Assembly (NCBI RefSeq): GCF_964204645.1
Contig: NC_134031.1
Span: forward strand, 20,457,307 to 20,521,306
DNA from: Tubulanus polymorphus
Taxonomy: Eukaryota > Nemertea > Palaeonemertea > Tubulaniformes > Tubulanidae
Length of the DNA stretch: 64,000 nt
Direction of reading: 5' to 3'
Below the pieces are notes generated by a model that was not told the origin of the DNA, did not search any database, and saw nothing but the letters and a program-made list of their open reading frames with translations. Positions within the stretch are counted from its first letter, which is position 1, and each line of letters begins with the position of its first letter. Below are positions 1 to 13,100 of the stretch, one piece after another. A program made the position numbers and the translations under genes.

Positions 1-3000
1 ACAATCCACCAGTTGATCCAAACGACAATGTTACAGGAGCTACAGATGCTGCACTCGTGGCTATTGTGTTCGATGCAAATCCTGCTGATGCTGTAGCTGC
101 TGTTGAGTTCAGTGCAAACACAGAACCTGTAGTTGATCCTGTAGAGGAACTCGCACCTGCACCAAATATTGCACCAGCTGATTTAGATACTGAAGGTGAG
201 AAAATACCAGCAACCGGAGCATTCGAATCTCCTGATACCTGAGATGAGGATGCTGGCGTGGCTGCATTTGAATTGGTAGGGTTTGGTAAAACTAATGGCG
301 AACCAGTGTTTTTGGTAAGACTAATTTGGAATGGTGATGATGATACTGTAGTACTCGTCGACGCGGTGGTTGCTGTCGAAACTTTAGATGCCAGAACAGA
401 CAACACGGATGGCTTAATTCCATTTCCAAGTACAGATAAGACAGACGTAACACTCGGAGAAGTTGAAGGACCACTTGAAGATGCTGTAAGAGAACTTGTT
501 GGAGTCGGAGTGCTGATTAATGAAGGCAAAGACAAACTAGCAGCAGACGTAGGCAAAGTTGAAGATGATAAACTAATTGCTCCTAAACCATTCATGGATG
601 ATGTTGCTGTTTTAGAACCAGGTGATGCAACAGACAATGGAGTAGATGAACTGTCAGGAGCGGTGTTCGATGTTTGAAGAACTGAAAAGTAGAAGTACTC
701 AACAATAAGATATCTTGTCATTATTATCACTATAAGTACATGTTACTCAGTTCAAGCAGCCTATTGGCTTATATAGCTATGCTATATTAATTCCATTATA
801 CTCTATTTTTCTGGTCCAGTGAACACTGTGTACATTTAAAGACTAGTAGCGATTAATAGAATTATTGGAGTCAAATCAAGCTAAGCAGTCTGTCGGCTGA
901 TGCAGCTCTGGGGTTTTTTGATAACTTCATTATCTTTGATTTAACGAATGGCCCCACCACTTAGGGCAACCCTAACGGATCAAAACCAAGAATAGCTATG
1001 TAATTAAGTAGCTGTAGTCCATAGAACATCCATACTAAATTTGGATATGATCTAATTAACACTGTACTTACCACTAGTCTTGAAAGTCAGAGTTGAAGAG
1101 GTAGCTGGTGCACTAGCCAGTATAGATGGCGCTGATAATGCTGATAGTATTGATGGAGTTGTGCCGGTGCTGCTCGTTACTGTTGTCACGCTCGACGATG
1201 AGAGCACATCAGGCTGGCGTTCAGCTATTCAACAAAGAGGTCAAACATTTCAGAAATATGAAAATAGCTGCGTTAATTCGGGAGAACGAGTCGACTCATT
1301 TTGGGCGTATGCTTACATCCTATACGCCTATTCTCTTAGGGTTTTGGACCTACGTATATACATTCATGTCAACACTGATCACCTGAGTGTTTTGAACATA
1401 TTCATAAGACCTTGCTGTTATGATGTTTCCCTGACATTCGTTAGATGTCGCTCTGGTCTTTATTCAGAACAGCCATGACACCCTTGTGATTTATTGAAAC
1501 CCTAGAAACCCTGAACGCTCACAGAACATGCATGAGCATTATATAAGGTTATCTTTGATGGACTTCAAATCATTAGATAGTACACACTGTCAAAAACATA
1601 CGCATATCTATCTAGTCACTAGAATTCAATAATTGTATTTTTGATTTACCTTTTCCTAACATCGATTCGACGCGAGCTTTTGCTGCTAAACGATCCCTTT
1701 CTATATTCTTCAATTCTAACTCAATCAACTCTTTCTTCTTTTCTGCGGGTAACTGAACAAAGTGAAATTCATTATGGAATGTAGAAACATATTTCTCGTA
1801 TAACCAGTTATACACATATATCTATTCAATAATGATAAAGAAGGCAAATATAATAAAAATACCTATACACTGTACGATATTAAGTGAAATTTTTATCTCT
1901 CGACATTTCTTTGAACAAATAGGGGTTTTCCCATACTATCTTTCATTCTAACAAACATTTATTTCAGCAAATCAGTTTACGAAAAAACAATTGAATAGAA
2001 AATAGAGCTAAAAAGCAATGATAATGCAGGTGTGGATCCAGCATTTTCAAAGTGGGGGTGCTACGCTGGTAATCCCACAGAAAAATTAGCCTAAATTAGG
2101 CACTCATGATTATCTCATAAAGCCCTATCTTATGTGCAAAATGTACCATGTACTTTGAAATATAGCATTGAAAAACTGAAAATAATTAATACAAAGAACC
2201 TCCAGCACCCATAGTTACCCCCTGGATCAGTGGCTGTAATGGGGGTTTTCTTCCTTGCTGGTTCAAAAAGGCCGTACTACGCAGGTCCAGCAATAAAATC
2301 ACAATTTCAAATTACGTCAAATAAATATATAAAAAATATACGTTTATAAAGGAAATACTGAATTGAAATAGATACTTACTTCTGGTAGAGTTCTATTAAG
2401 AGGAGGTGATACTGTTTTCTGAGTAGATCTCACCAGTAAACCGAGAGGTGTACCGCGTGGTATCGCCGAGCCAACGCTCAATATTTTGGGTGGCGTTAAT
2501 TTCGTTTGTGATGAAGGCGCTTTCGACGTTCCTACGTGGGTTTCTTTAGGAGTTTGACATTCAGTCTGAGTTTCAGAATCGCTAAAAAAAAAGATTGATC
2601 CCATTGTGTCAATCATTTTCGATTAATTGATCAGAATATCATTGAAGATTTCTTGCTCAATTCTTATATTTATGATATTTCATACGGGCTTTAACACTTC
2701 TAATCATAAACCCAGGATTAATACATGGAGCCATTTATAACTAAGTTTACTGATTAGGCCTGGAACCATTGTCGCATATAGAAAAACAATTTCCCCAAAT
2801 TAAAAAGGTAGCAGAGTTATCTAGTAATATACCAAAATTAGAGGGATACAAAGTGCTGGAAAATGATTCTTTGAGTTCCAAGGAATTAAAACCACATAGA
2901 TTCATTCCTAACTAACGACAAGCTTCAAATCCATGATCTACACGATAAAACTAAACCGGCGTTTCTTACCCCTCATGATCTCTACGATAAAACCAAACCG

Positions 3001-5465
3001 GCATTTCTTACCTCTGTAAAGGATTTTCTTCTGTATCTATTCTGATATCTGTTTCTCCTATAACGATATTCGGTCGTTTAACGCGAATATCGCGATCATC
3101 AACATTCTCTTTAATATTCTCCTAGTAAATTAGAAAATTAAATAACTATAACCTTTTACCGTTACCTACAGTCAAATGTTGCCACAAATATATTTTGTGC
3201 AACGTTTTGATTTGCCGAAGAGCCCTAGTATCTGAAACAAACTGTTTAGAGTAATAAAATTTTTTGGCTATCATTTTCGCTAAGTGCATATTTTCTAGCC
3301 CATCCTCGCTTGCCAGGGTTTGATTGCCTCCCGCCGAAGCTCACGCTAACACTAAACTCTGGCAAACCCTTCATTGGTCTTTTTCATTGCCAAGATTTCT
3401 TAGGTGGACAGGTTGCCGCTAAGTGGCCACCAATCTATATATCTAGCCAATCAGATGTGTAGTGAATCCGCGGTTGAAAAGTAAAATAATGTCATACCTT
3501 ACAGCGTCGACTCGAAGAATAAGAGCTCTCTATCGAACTCAATCCGACGATTATCTTGCGATGTTTATGAGTCGCCAAGCGAGGACTAGCATCTGGTGGT
3601 AAAGCTCTCTTCAGTGACGGCGTAATCGTTTCATCCATCGTCGTCGTCACTGCGGCAGCCGCGACTACCGGTTCCGGTGATAGTTCGTTGAGAGTCAGAG
3701 TCGTATCGTGTTCGTCCATCTGTCGCCTAATTTCACCCGCGAGAAAAACGCATGAGATCATTATTGTCGATATTCGCTGTTTTAGGTAGAAAATGCTGAC
3801 TGCAGTAAAACTTGCGCTATTCAGAAGAGAATTCGATTTATAAAATATGAGATATTGTAGGTGCTAATAGGAAAATGAAATGGAAAATTCCGGGGGCCGG
3901 TTCCATAGTCATGGCTAAAACTTACTCCCAGTCTAAGACCATTTTAATTCCATAGCCAATCTAACAACAACTTAAGACCAATCTTAAGACATGAGCCCAC
4001 GTTTGGACTTAAGTCTCAACTGTGGAACTGGCCCCAGGCGTATGAATGCCTTACAACTACCGTAATCTGATTAATAGCGATCCGACAAATTTTACTGCAG
4101 TAATCAACCGGTAAATTCAATTCTGAATATGAAGTTATTTCTTACCGTCTTTTAGAAGCACGTTCAGGAGTCGATGCGGTCGGCATTGATTCATTTGAAC
4201 TTTCAACTATTGAACGTTTTCTGTGGACGACAAATAGATAAAATATGATAAAATAGATATAAGTAAAACGAAGATCCAGTTCTACAATTCTGTGTTAAAA
4301 GTAGTTTAATTTTCAATGAATTATAATTCTTCAGTCTAAACGTAACTCAGAACTGTGGAACTGGATCCTGGTGGCGTTTAGAATATATCTCTTTTCGATA
4401 TGTCACACACTACCTTTTCTCTTTCAATGCTTGTAAAGCTTGCATGACCGATGTCGTTGAAGATGACGAGTTGTACGGCTTCAGAATATAAGGCGACCTG
4501 AAAGCAAATATAATGATAAATCAAGTACCATATTTCAATAGGTTAAGTTATGCTTGTTGAAAAATCTAAGAGACTTGAGACGCGGCTTTTAAGACTCATC
4601 TCTTTACCCACACATATAGCAGTATACAACCAGCATGAGCACATTGCCACTAGAGATGTTATATCATATGCGGATATCTTGATAGCTTAGACCATCTACA
4701 CCCTTATCATCACTTACGTGGGTTTCTGTCGACCGGACTTCGGCGGAGCTATTTTAACGGTGACCGGCGATCTCATTTCGCGCGACGACCTCGCATTTAA
4801 GTTCAAGCGAGCAGACGCGTTCAAATTGACGACGGGATAAACACCGATGCTGGTCGGCGACGGAGCAGCCGATGGCGAAATGACTCGGTTTGGATATGCG
4901 CCATTGCGGTACGGACTGAACGGACTCGTCGCTCCATATTTAGATATCGTCAAAAAACTGAAATGAATAATTTTGTGTGTATTGAGTCAGATTGTTGGAA
5001 AAAATGGCCAAGGAGAATATTTCCACGAAAATATGGCTAAGGCAGCACGGTGTATCATTAGTAACTAATATCAAAAATATGTTTGCTAGTATTTAGATTG
5101 TTTGACACGTGCTGCTATATTTCACCACACTTAGGGTTAGGGTTAGTGTGCGGGTCTGTGACAATGTGCGTGTTATTTTACCTGGAGTTTCCACTAATAT
5201 CCGGCTGAATGTGATTATAATTCGTGCTTCTGTTCAATCTCTGTCGGGCGGTGCTAGCAGCCGCGTAAAACTTCCTTACTCTCGTTCGATCCATCGGAAC
5301 GATGCTCGTTTCTGTGCCTTTGTCCCAATGCGGCCGAAGTTGTTGATGATGATGATGGATATTCGCGAAACTGTCAAAGAAATTCAGCGCGCCGTTTCTT
5401 AGGCCTTCGAACCGTGAAAATAATCCAGCAGCTGGTAAATCAACCGATCGGTTGTTATTGTTCAT
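1..5465 (-). CDS. POM121: POM121-like FG nucleoporin, 3' end outside window
   Basis: Nuclear pore protein of the POM121 family, partial: ten exons on the minus strand are seen and the last runs off the left edge. Exons (5' to 3'): 5465-5182, 4957-4718, 4497-4414, 4220-4146, 3726-3498, 3121-3012, 2581-2380, 1752-1650, 1224-1072, 681 to <1. Every junction is GT-AG and keeps the reading phase, giving about 720 codons. Family marks are RSPVTVKIAPP (exon 2), QALQALKEKRKRS across exons 3-4, a basic Ser-rich middle, and a Ser/Thr-rich C-terminal part with FG-type motifs (GIFSP, IFGAG, GSVFA, LSFGS) in exon 10. Vertebrate POM121 anchors the pore through an N-terminal membrane helix. Here the first Met follows an in-frame stop and the N-terminus (MNNNNRSVDLPAAG) shows no hydrophobic segment, so this model is soluble unless an upstream exon was missed. 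It is transcribed away from NCAPD2. Confidence 0.8.
3892..4035. mobile_element. MITE-like element, GGGGCC-family, in POM121 intron
   Basis: About 144 bases bounded by imperfect inverted ends: GGGGGCCGGTTCCATAGT on the left and the reverse complement of AACTGTGGAACTGGCCCC on the right. It lies in the intron between the exons at 4146 and 3726. An element with similar GGGGCC(A/G)GTT ends lies at 37530-37662. No coding capacity; non-autonomous DNA transposon is an inference. Confidence 0.6.
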
Positions 5466-7120
5466 CGCATTTAAGTTTTAATTTGTTGGCTGTTGAACCC
5501 TTAGTCTATAAGTTGAGACGGATGGGACTGACTGATCGGAGTGGTACGGCCTGCGTCCGCACCGGGCTGCGTTACTACAGCCAGTATCTCTAGCACTGTT
5601 TTGATCAATGAAACCGTACAATTAATTGGGACAATTGGAACGCTTAGTTTAGTTAAGAAATATGTCTTTGCCACTAGGGCAGCAACTTTTGATTTGGAAA
5701 ACGACGATGTCGTCACTGTCAGTCAGTACCAGTCAGTGTAAAACACTTTACTACACTGTCCGGGCCGCACTGTCCCCCGGCCTCCTCAGATGATAGTATT
5801 AATGTGATTGTGGATAATGACGTGGTTAAATGAAGGAAAACTGCTGAACATGAAAACTTTTAGGCAATCATTGTAGATGATGATTTATGTTTTGGTCCAC
5901 TTTTCAAAATCAAACATCATGCTAGAAGTTACTTTTTGAAATAAATTTTCTTCTATCCTTCCCAGAAATGGGTGGCTCCGAGAATATATACATCAGGGCA
6001 TCCACATCGTTCACCAATCATCGTTCCTCAGTGAAAAGTGGTTTGTTTCCTCAGCAAAATTAAATTTTAATCTAAGCCCGTTAAGAGCCCCGAGCTTATA
6101 TCCGCTTAGTTTATTTTATCATTGTTTTGTTTCAACTAACGTTACGAATTTTCGAATAAGTAATAATAGCATAATTGAAGTCTACAAATTACTGACGTGG
6201 CGAGTGGCCGCTGTACGGTATTCCCCGATTTGAATAGGAAAGCACTGCCACGATATGGATGCCCTAATTTGGATATTCTCGGAGCTACCCATTATTGTTA
6301 CCATTCAGCGTCCGGAAGTTGGTCCATCACTCTAAACCGGTGATTAGTGAATACCAATTCAAATCCAAATTTGAATTATCTGCTGATAGGGAAGTTTCCC
6401 ACAAATAACCAAAAACTGTAAGCCACTAAAAGGCCCCAAATTAGATATTTCACACATGTAACGAATGTGAAAAACCACATGCCTTTTCGCAGCTAACCGT
6501 ATTGATTCCATAATTTTAAACCAAATCCGGTAATTAGTGATAACTGCGTTTCCTATGCGGGAAATACGACGAAAAGTTGTTGATTTTTGGTCTTTATTTA
6601 CGATTTTCGGTAAGTATTCAATGTTAGATATATCAGAAATTTGAAAATGACGAGGCGAGGATGTTTACAGAATGTGCTTTGCATTTGAATAGAGTTTATA
6701 ACACGCGCCTCAACGTAAAATCCTCCTCCGTCACAGGCGTCACATTCGAACGAAAGAAAAAAGAAAGTGTAAGGTAGGTGGCAGCATCGTCGTTGGCGTT
6801 GAGCTGTCAAACAGAATTTTGAATCGGCTGCAAATAAATATTTGATAATGAACGTGTAGTAGGTAGCGTTTTTGGTGCCACGTGAACATTCCTTTTTCAA
6901 AATTAATATTTATTCTTCGATCGCGCACACCCGAAAACTAATATTCCTCAATAAGTTGATGCTGACAGTAGGGCTAAAAGCACGGAAGAAGTATCCTTTC
7001 ATTAGAAATTTTTTTGAAAATTTTCCCATTTATCGAAATTGTCATAAATGTGAACCGTAGAAATAATTATCAAATTTTGATATGTATTTTTTTTAGGTCG
7101 TACCCGTGTATGAATGAAGT
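5466..7120. other. Intergenic region between divergent POM121 and NCAPD2
   Basis: About 1.65 kb between two divergent start codons, so it should hold both promoters. No clear TATA box was seen for either gene. A splice-acceptor-like run of T ending in TTTAG at about 7096 suggests a non-coding first exon for NCAPD2 upstream. A MITE-like element occupies 5967-6293. Short open frames here show no recognisable protein. Confidence 0.5.
5967..6293. mobile_element. MITE-like element with about 44-base inverted ends
   Basis: The left end (AATGGGTGGCTCCGAGAATA, then CAGGGCATCCACATCGT) reappears as an imperfect reverse complement at 6250-6293 (roughly 38 of 44 positions match by eye). The interior is non-coding. 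This is the structure of a non-autonomous inverted-repeat transposon; no autonomous partner is seen in the window. Confidence 0.7.
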
Positions 7121-10100
7121 ATGACTTATGAATTTTTGGTGCCATCGTCGAGGGACGACCTCCTCAATCGAACTGGTCCCGATCAGTATGTCGTCGATGA
7201 GGTTTACACCTTGCGTAATCTACCCACAATTGTGCGAGGTTCGTTGGATATTTTTATTTGCTGTATTACTTGGTTTTCACAGTACCTGGAATTGGGAAGT
7301 TCATCAAAACAACATCTGTTTGGAAATATAGTAGATTTTCCACTAGGCCTAACCTGAGGAATCCATTAAAACCTAATGCCGTGTTTTGGGATTTCAATAT
7401 CGCTTGCGCTAGGGCAACTTAATCAGCAATTTTTTTTGAAAATCAGTTTTATCACCCATTTGTCACAAAACTTAGCTTACCTTTAGTACGGTGAGTTCAA
7501 CACTTATGATGAATGAGAATAACTTTCTATATAATCGATATAAGCATCCTATCTTAACGAACTCATCAACAAATTTTTATTTTACAACGTGGATGTTGCA
7601 TCCTCCGGCTAAAAGGCTCCAAAGCTACAATTGTCGTTCATACTTATGACATTTTTGGGAAAATCTTTAATATTTCGAATTCATGTTACTGTGGGAACAA
7701 TGGTTGGGTTACTCCTTTATTTGTCTATTGCAATGGCTTTGCACCGGAATGAAGTAATAATTGGCAAAATTTTGCTAGATTGCTGTTAAAATGGCTGAAA
7801 GAAATTTATTTTAAACAAGCATTGTCATATTTAACTAATTTTCCTTCAAATCTTCCGACAAAAGTTCAGTTTGCCCTAAGTCGAAATTAGCAAAAGAACA
7901 ACAATTCTTTTCACTATGAGTGGTTTTTATTATTTAGATTATAAGAGCAGCGTTAGAACTAAAGGTGGTTTAACGGTACTCACTGCATTTGACGGCATAT
8001 TCAGCGTTTTGATGTAAGTAGCTTCTGAAAATTGAGAAGATTTTCCTAAATAGTAAAACAGTGTTTTGAATGCATGTACTGCGTCTGTTGCTATTAATAT
8101 GATTTCAATTCTAAGGCCTTTTTTGATTTCGTGGAATGTTCAAATAGGAATTGTGTAATTTCTTTTACTGTTTGTTTCGCTTTAGGAATTGGAATGATGC
8201 TGATATACATATGAAAGAAACTACTTGGGAAACACTGCTAGACGGTAAGAACTGTTGATAATTCATACCCATTATTTTTCTTACAACAAATTCTCCACTT
8301 ATGGCAAGTGATGTTCTGCCAGGAGTTTCGCTTGTAATTATTCGGTCTACCCTCAATTTTAGTTAAGATTGAATGAACTTTTCTCTCGAATAAATCGATT
8401 ATTAATGAAAATTCAATCAATAACTGAGCTGAGAAATCAATTGATTGTGTATTAGGCGGGTCCTGTTATAGTGTATCGATTTGTTAGCCATCAATTCAGT
8501 TCAAATGGTAGAATAGCCTGTGCACTCTGACGTGGAGAACACATAATAAGTTTAAAACCCACTGCATACAGAATTTAAAGGATTAGAAATGAATTTTATT
8601 TATCAAGAATTGAGATACACGACGTTTAAACTTATAATTCTATTCAAAGTTGATCGAAAAGTTGAAGTAGTTTTGTCAACGTATAACTGAGTGCTCGTCA
8701 CGCCATCTGGTGTTACGGGGGTTTACCATCGATTCCAAAGCTGAAAACACGGCCATTTTTGCTTTTTACTCTTACAGAAATGAATCAACATACGGCGGTT
8801 TTACCGAATTTAGTCGATGAAAACACAATGGATCATCACACACGGTTACAGCACCTGAACGCCGTCAAGATGCATTGTTATCTGTTATGTCAAATGATGG
8901 AAGCGTTCGAGAATACAGTTACAAGTAGTTCCACTGTTTTATCGGTTAAAGTGAGTTGACTGTCTATGAAAAATCTAATGCAGTTATACCACCAATTTGC
9001 GGCACTGGCCAGGTCACATGTGAAAAGCAAGAGTGCAATGGGGTCAGATTGATGAGGAAAAGGAGAGAATCCCACAATGATAATAAAAAGTCCGAAAATG
9101 AAACTTCGATTATTATTCCTGAAGATGACTATTAGGATATAGTCGAAACGTTGAATAAACTACTATCTCGAAGTTTCATTTTCGGACTTTTTATTATCAT
9201 TGTGGGATTCTCTCCTCATCGCGTCAACACGGATATTGTGTTTTACCTATCGTGATGATGAGGAAAACTTTGAATATCATGTTTTTGATGAAATTTAAGT
9301 GAATTTGCCACACAAAAAACGTGCCTGTAATTGTTTAATTTTCAGGGCCGACGTAAGAAAACTGATCGGGTGAAAAATCTAGCTGGATTTAATTGGGATA
9401 GTCAAAGTGAAGTCGGAGTTCGAACTTTACTGAAGACAATACAGATAAACATACACAGATTATGGGAGCCACCGGTGGTTGAAGAAGAATTCATCAAGTA
9501 AGAAATAATTTACTTATTCGCCCCTGGCTAAGCTTTGTTCTATTCCTTTAGCGAACTTATAATGGATGTTTCTATCCATTACTCAAGTAATTTATCCATC
9601 AAAACTTGGGATATCTTCAGGCTAAATATCAAAGATTATTTTTAAATTAAAGATTATTTTGTCGTATTTTTAGCATGGTGACTAGTTGCTGTTACAAACT
9701 GTTGGAGAATTCGAAGATTAATCGCAACAAACCGACCCGGGACAATATCTTCCACTTAATGGCCATCGTCATCAAGAAATATAATCATTCATTGGGTAAG
9801 GATGTTGATAATTGATTATTGATCAATCGTGGGAGGTGTTGTTTGGTTGGAATCTTGCTGTGTCCAGCACTCTGAGTCATATGAGTGTCGGCGTCTGATC
9901 CAAGCCTCACTGCCTCCTAGTGAAGCTCACTTATCGAAAGATTAACCCTTCAAGTTTCCCTTTCATTTCATTTTCCCTCCAAGCTCCTTGCAATACCAAC
10001 AATCTTTCATGTTATACACCAAACCTAGGCCTACTCGGAAATGGTCAACTCAGACTTTTGACTCGCTGTGGGTTAAGGATTTTGCAAAAGTGTATAGGAA

Positions 10101-13100
10101 GGGGTTATAAAAGAATCACCAGAATCTGGACTTGAAAAGGGATTATATGACATTTATATGACATGATTTTATTTTCATATATGAATAATTTTTCCAAGAT
10201 TTATGATAACCAGTGACATCAATAGGATATATAAATGTTGCATGAAATGTTCTGTTAAGACATAAACACTCTGAGGGTAAAAAAAGAATATCTAATTGTG
10301 TCTCAATATTTCTAATGCATTCATCATTCAGAGATTGGTTTATCAGGTAAGGTTATTGTATGTTATGCATGTACGTAATAACTCTTCCTCTACGATTTTA
10401 ATTTTACAATAGTATGCTTTAAGATTGAGCGATTCCTGGAACTCGATTTCTTTTATGTTCTCTTATTTGCGAAGGCTTGTCCACACCTCTAGAAGTTGTC
10501 AGTTGACTTAGTTAGTCCGTCCCTACTGCATGCAGATGTTTTTGCTTTTTTTCGTGTCAGCAGAGCTGTTCTAACTACTGAATTTCATTTCTACCCTTTT
10601 ACCGTGGGGGGGGGGACCGTTCTGACCAGTAATTGTATACAGAAATTTGAACAATTTGATCAATCCGTTGCGGTTGTAAGTAAACTCAAGTCGAAAAGGT
10701 TCCTGACTAGAAAATGGCACGATCTGATCGGATCTTAGATGACCTGAGTTAGAGCACATGAGTTTCACTGTACTGTTCTCATTCGATATTCTTTGCAGGC
10801 GCGAGTTTGAAGATAATTCAGTTGCTGCAGCATTTCGAACATCTGACATCACCTCTCGCACAAGCCGTCGAAATGTTCGTCAATGAATACGGATCTAAGG
10901 CAATCGTGGGTGAAATAATGAGGTAATCATCATTTGTAAAACTCGTCGATTCCTTGAATCCTCTTTAATTTTGAGAAATTACTCTAACTCTTAGAAACTC
11001 CTTAAATTTTGGGAAAGTCTTTTGAAAATTTTCAAAAATAAATGTCCATGTTTTTCGTGAAAGGTTTGCTCGTTAACTGCTGCGGAACATTTAAGAAAGT
11101 AAACAAGCAAAAATCAACCATCTTTCTTTTTTAAAGGGAAATAGGTCGAATGGATGCTCGTGATTTAGTACGTGATAATACTGCTACTCACGCGTTTTCC
11201 CTCTTCCTCACCGAGTTGGCCGAAAAAATTCCACACGTGATGCTGCCAAATTTGAGCGTGCTCGTTCATTTCCTCGACGACGAGGTAGGAATATCTAGGG
11301 AGATAAATGACTGGTTCATTGTTACGGATTTAGGCGAGGGGGTTATTATTATGAAGGACCAGGAAGGGATGATTGATACACAGTTACAGATGTAGTCTTG
11401 GGGGTAAAAATACCAATGTCACTTCTCTCTAGAGAGAGATGACTGATACACAGTAACCGATATAGGCAATTGGTAAATATATCAATATTGCTTGGTGCCT
11501 GAACTTTTATGATGCTCAAGGATAACAGAATTAATCATTTAACGATGATGATCTTTTCGCTTGATTTGAGGAGGATTGTCAAACAAAAATGCTTGGCAAA
11601 AATTAAATGGTGATTGAATTAAATTGAACTATTAAAGCGAAATGGTTTTTTCTTACAGCCGTATACAATGCGAAATTGTGTATTGACTATGATGGGTGAT
11701 ATTCTAATAATTACATTGAGCGGTGAAAACTTGGACGAAAAACAGAAATCAACTCGAGATAGTTTCCTCGATCAGCTAGAAGTAAGTACGTAGCACGAGC
11801 AATTAACCATCGTTCGAAGAAACGTTTTTAATATTTTTGTTTTTTTCATTAGGAACATATTCACGATGTACACGCATTCGTCAGGGCTAAAGTTATACAA
11901 GTTTGGCTGCGCATTGTTGAAAATAAGGTAAACAACAATAGGACAAATGTGGCAATTAAGTGTTTTTGGATTTAAACGGGTTTGGATTAAATGGTTTTGG
12001 ATTAAACAGGTTTGACCGTGAACTGCTAATTTTCCACTCTCGTTTCAACTCACTATATCGAACGTGTTATTTTAGGCGTTACCCCTGACCCGTCAAGAGG
12101 ACGTCGTTGATATGATAATCGGTCGTCTGGAAGATACGTCGAGTCAAGTTCGTAAATACGCGATACAGTTCGTTCGTACTTTACTAGAGAGTAACCCATT
12201 CGCGGCGAAGGTATGAAATAATAGATATTTACAATCAAATTCAATAACAAGTTCACTGCTAAATACGAGATATCCTGGTACAAGGCATCATGTAACTGAT
12301 CCTTCTTATTCACTATTCAATATTATACAATGAGAAATTTTCTTATCCTTCAAGTGTTAATCCTAGATAATATAGTTATAGATGTAAAAACTTGTTCAAT
12401 GCGATGATGTTTTGCAATTCAAGTAAACAATGTTTCGTGCATTTTCCTATATTTTCAGTTGTCCCTTGAGGAACTAAAAGAAAATTACGAAAAAGAAAAG
12501 GCGAAATTGAAGGAAATGGTTCCTGACCGAAATAGCGATGTATTCACAGGTAAAAAGCAGTTACAAAATAAATATTCAGTATCTTTATTTGTTGAATATT
12601 TCGAAATTTTCAAGTTAAAACCAGGATAGAAAATCCACAATGAAGAGTGTACTGTGTACAACTGAACCGAGGGCATGTTCTGTTAGCCTTCTTATTACTG
12701 ATGTCAACACAGCAAAGTTCATATCTTTTCAATAAGCTTAAGGGTTAATTTTTCTAACTTCAGAAAATGCGAAAGAAATAGAAAATGAATGGGATCGAGT
12801 TTACCAGAAATTAGGAGGTAAAATACGCCAGTATTTGGATACGGAAGAGGAGATTGATCCATCATTCATCGATGATACGGATGATGCTAAAAGGTATTTA
12901 GAAAAAAAAGATGTTAAACCTGTTTAAATTTGAAAATGTTTATTCGCATATTCAGTTATAACTTGTTCGTTATATCGTTTTGTAAATAGCGTTGTGGATA
13001 GGTTGAGAAAAATGATCAAAGAAGAACAACTTGAAGATGTCGTACCGCTACTAATGGCTGCTAAAGACGCCTTCCCAGATTCAGAGATATTAAAGGATTC

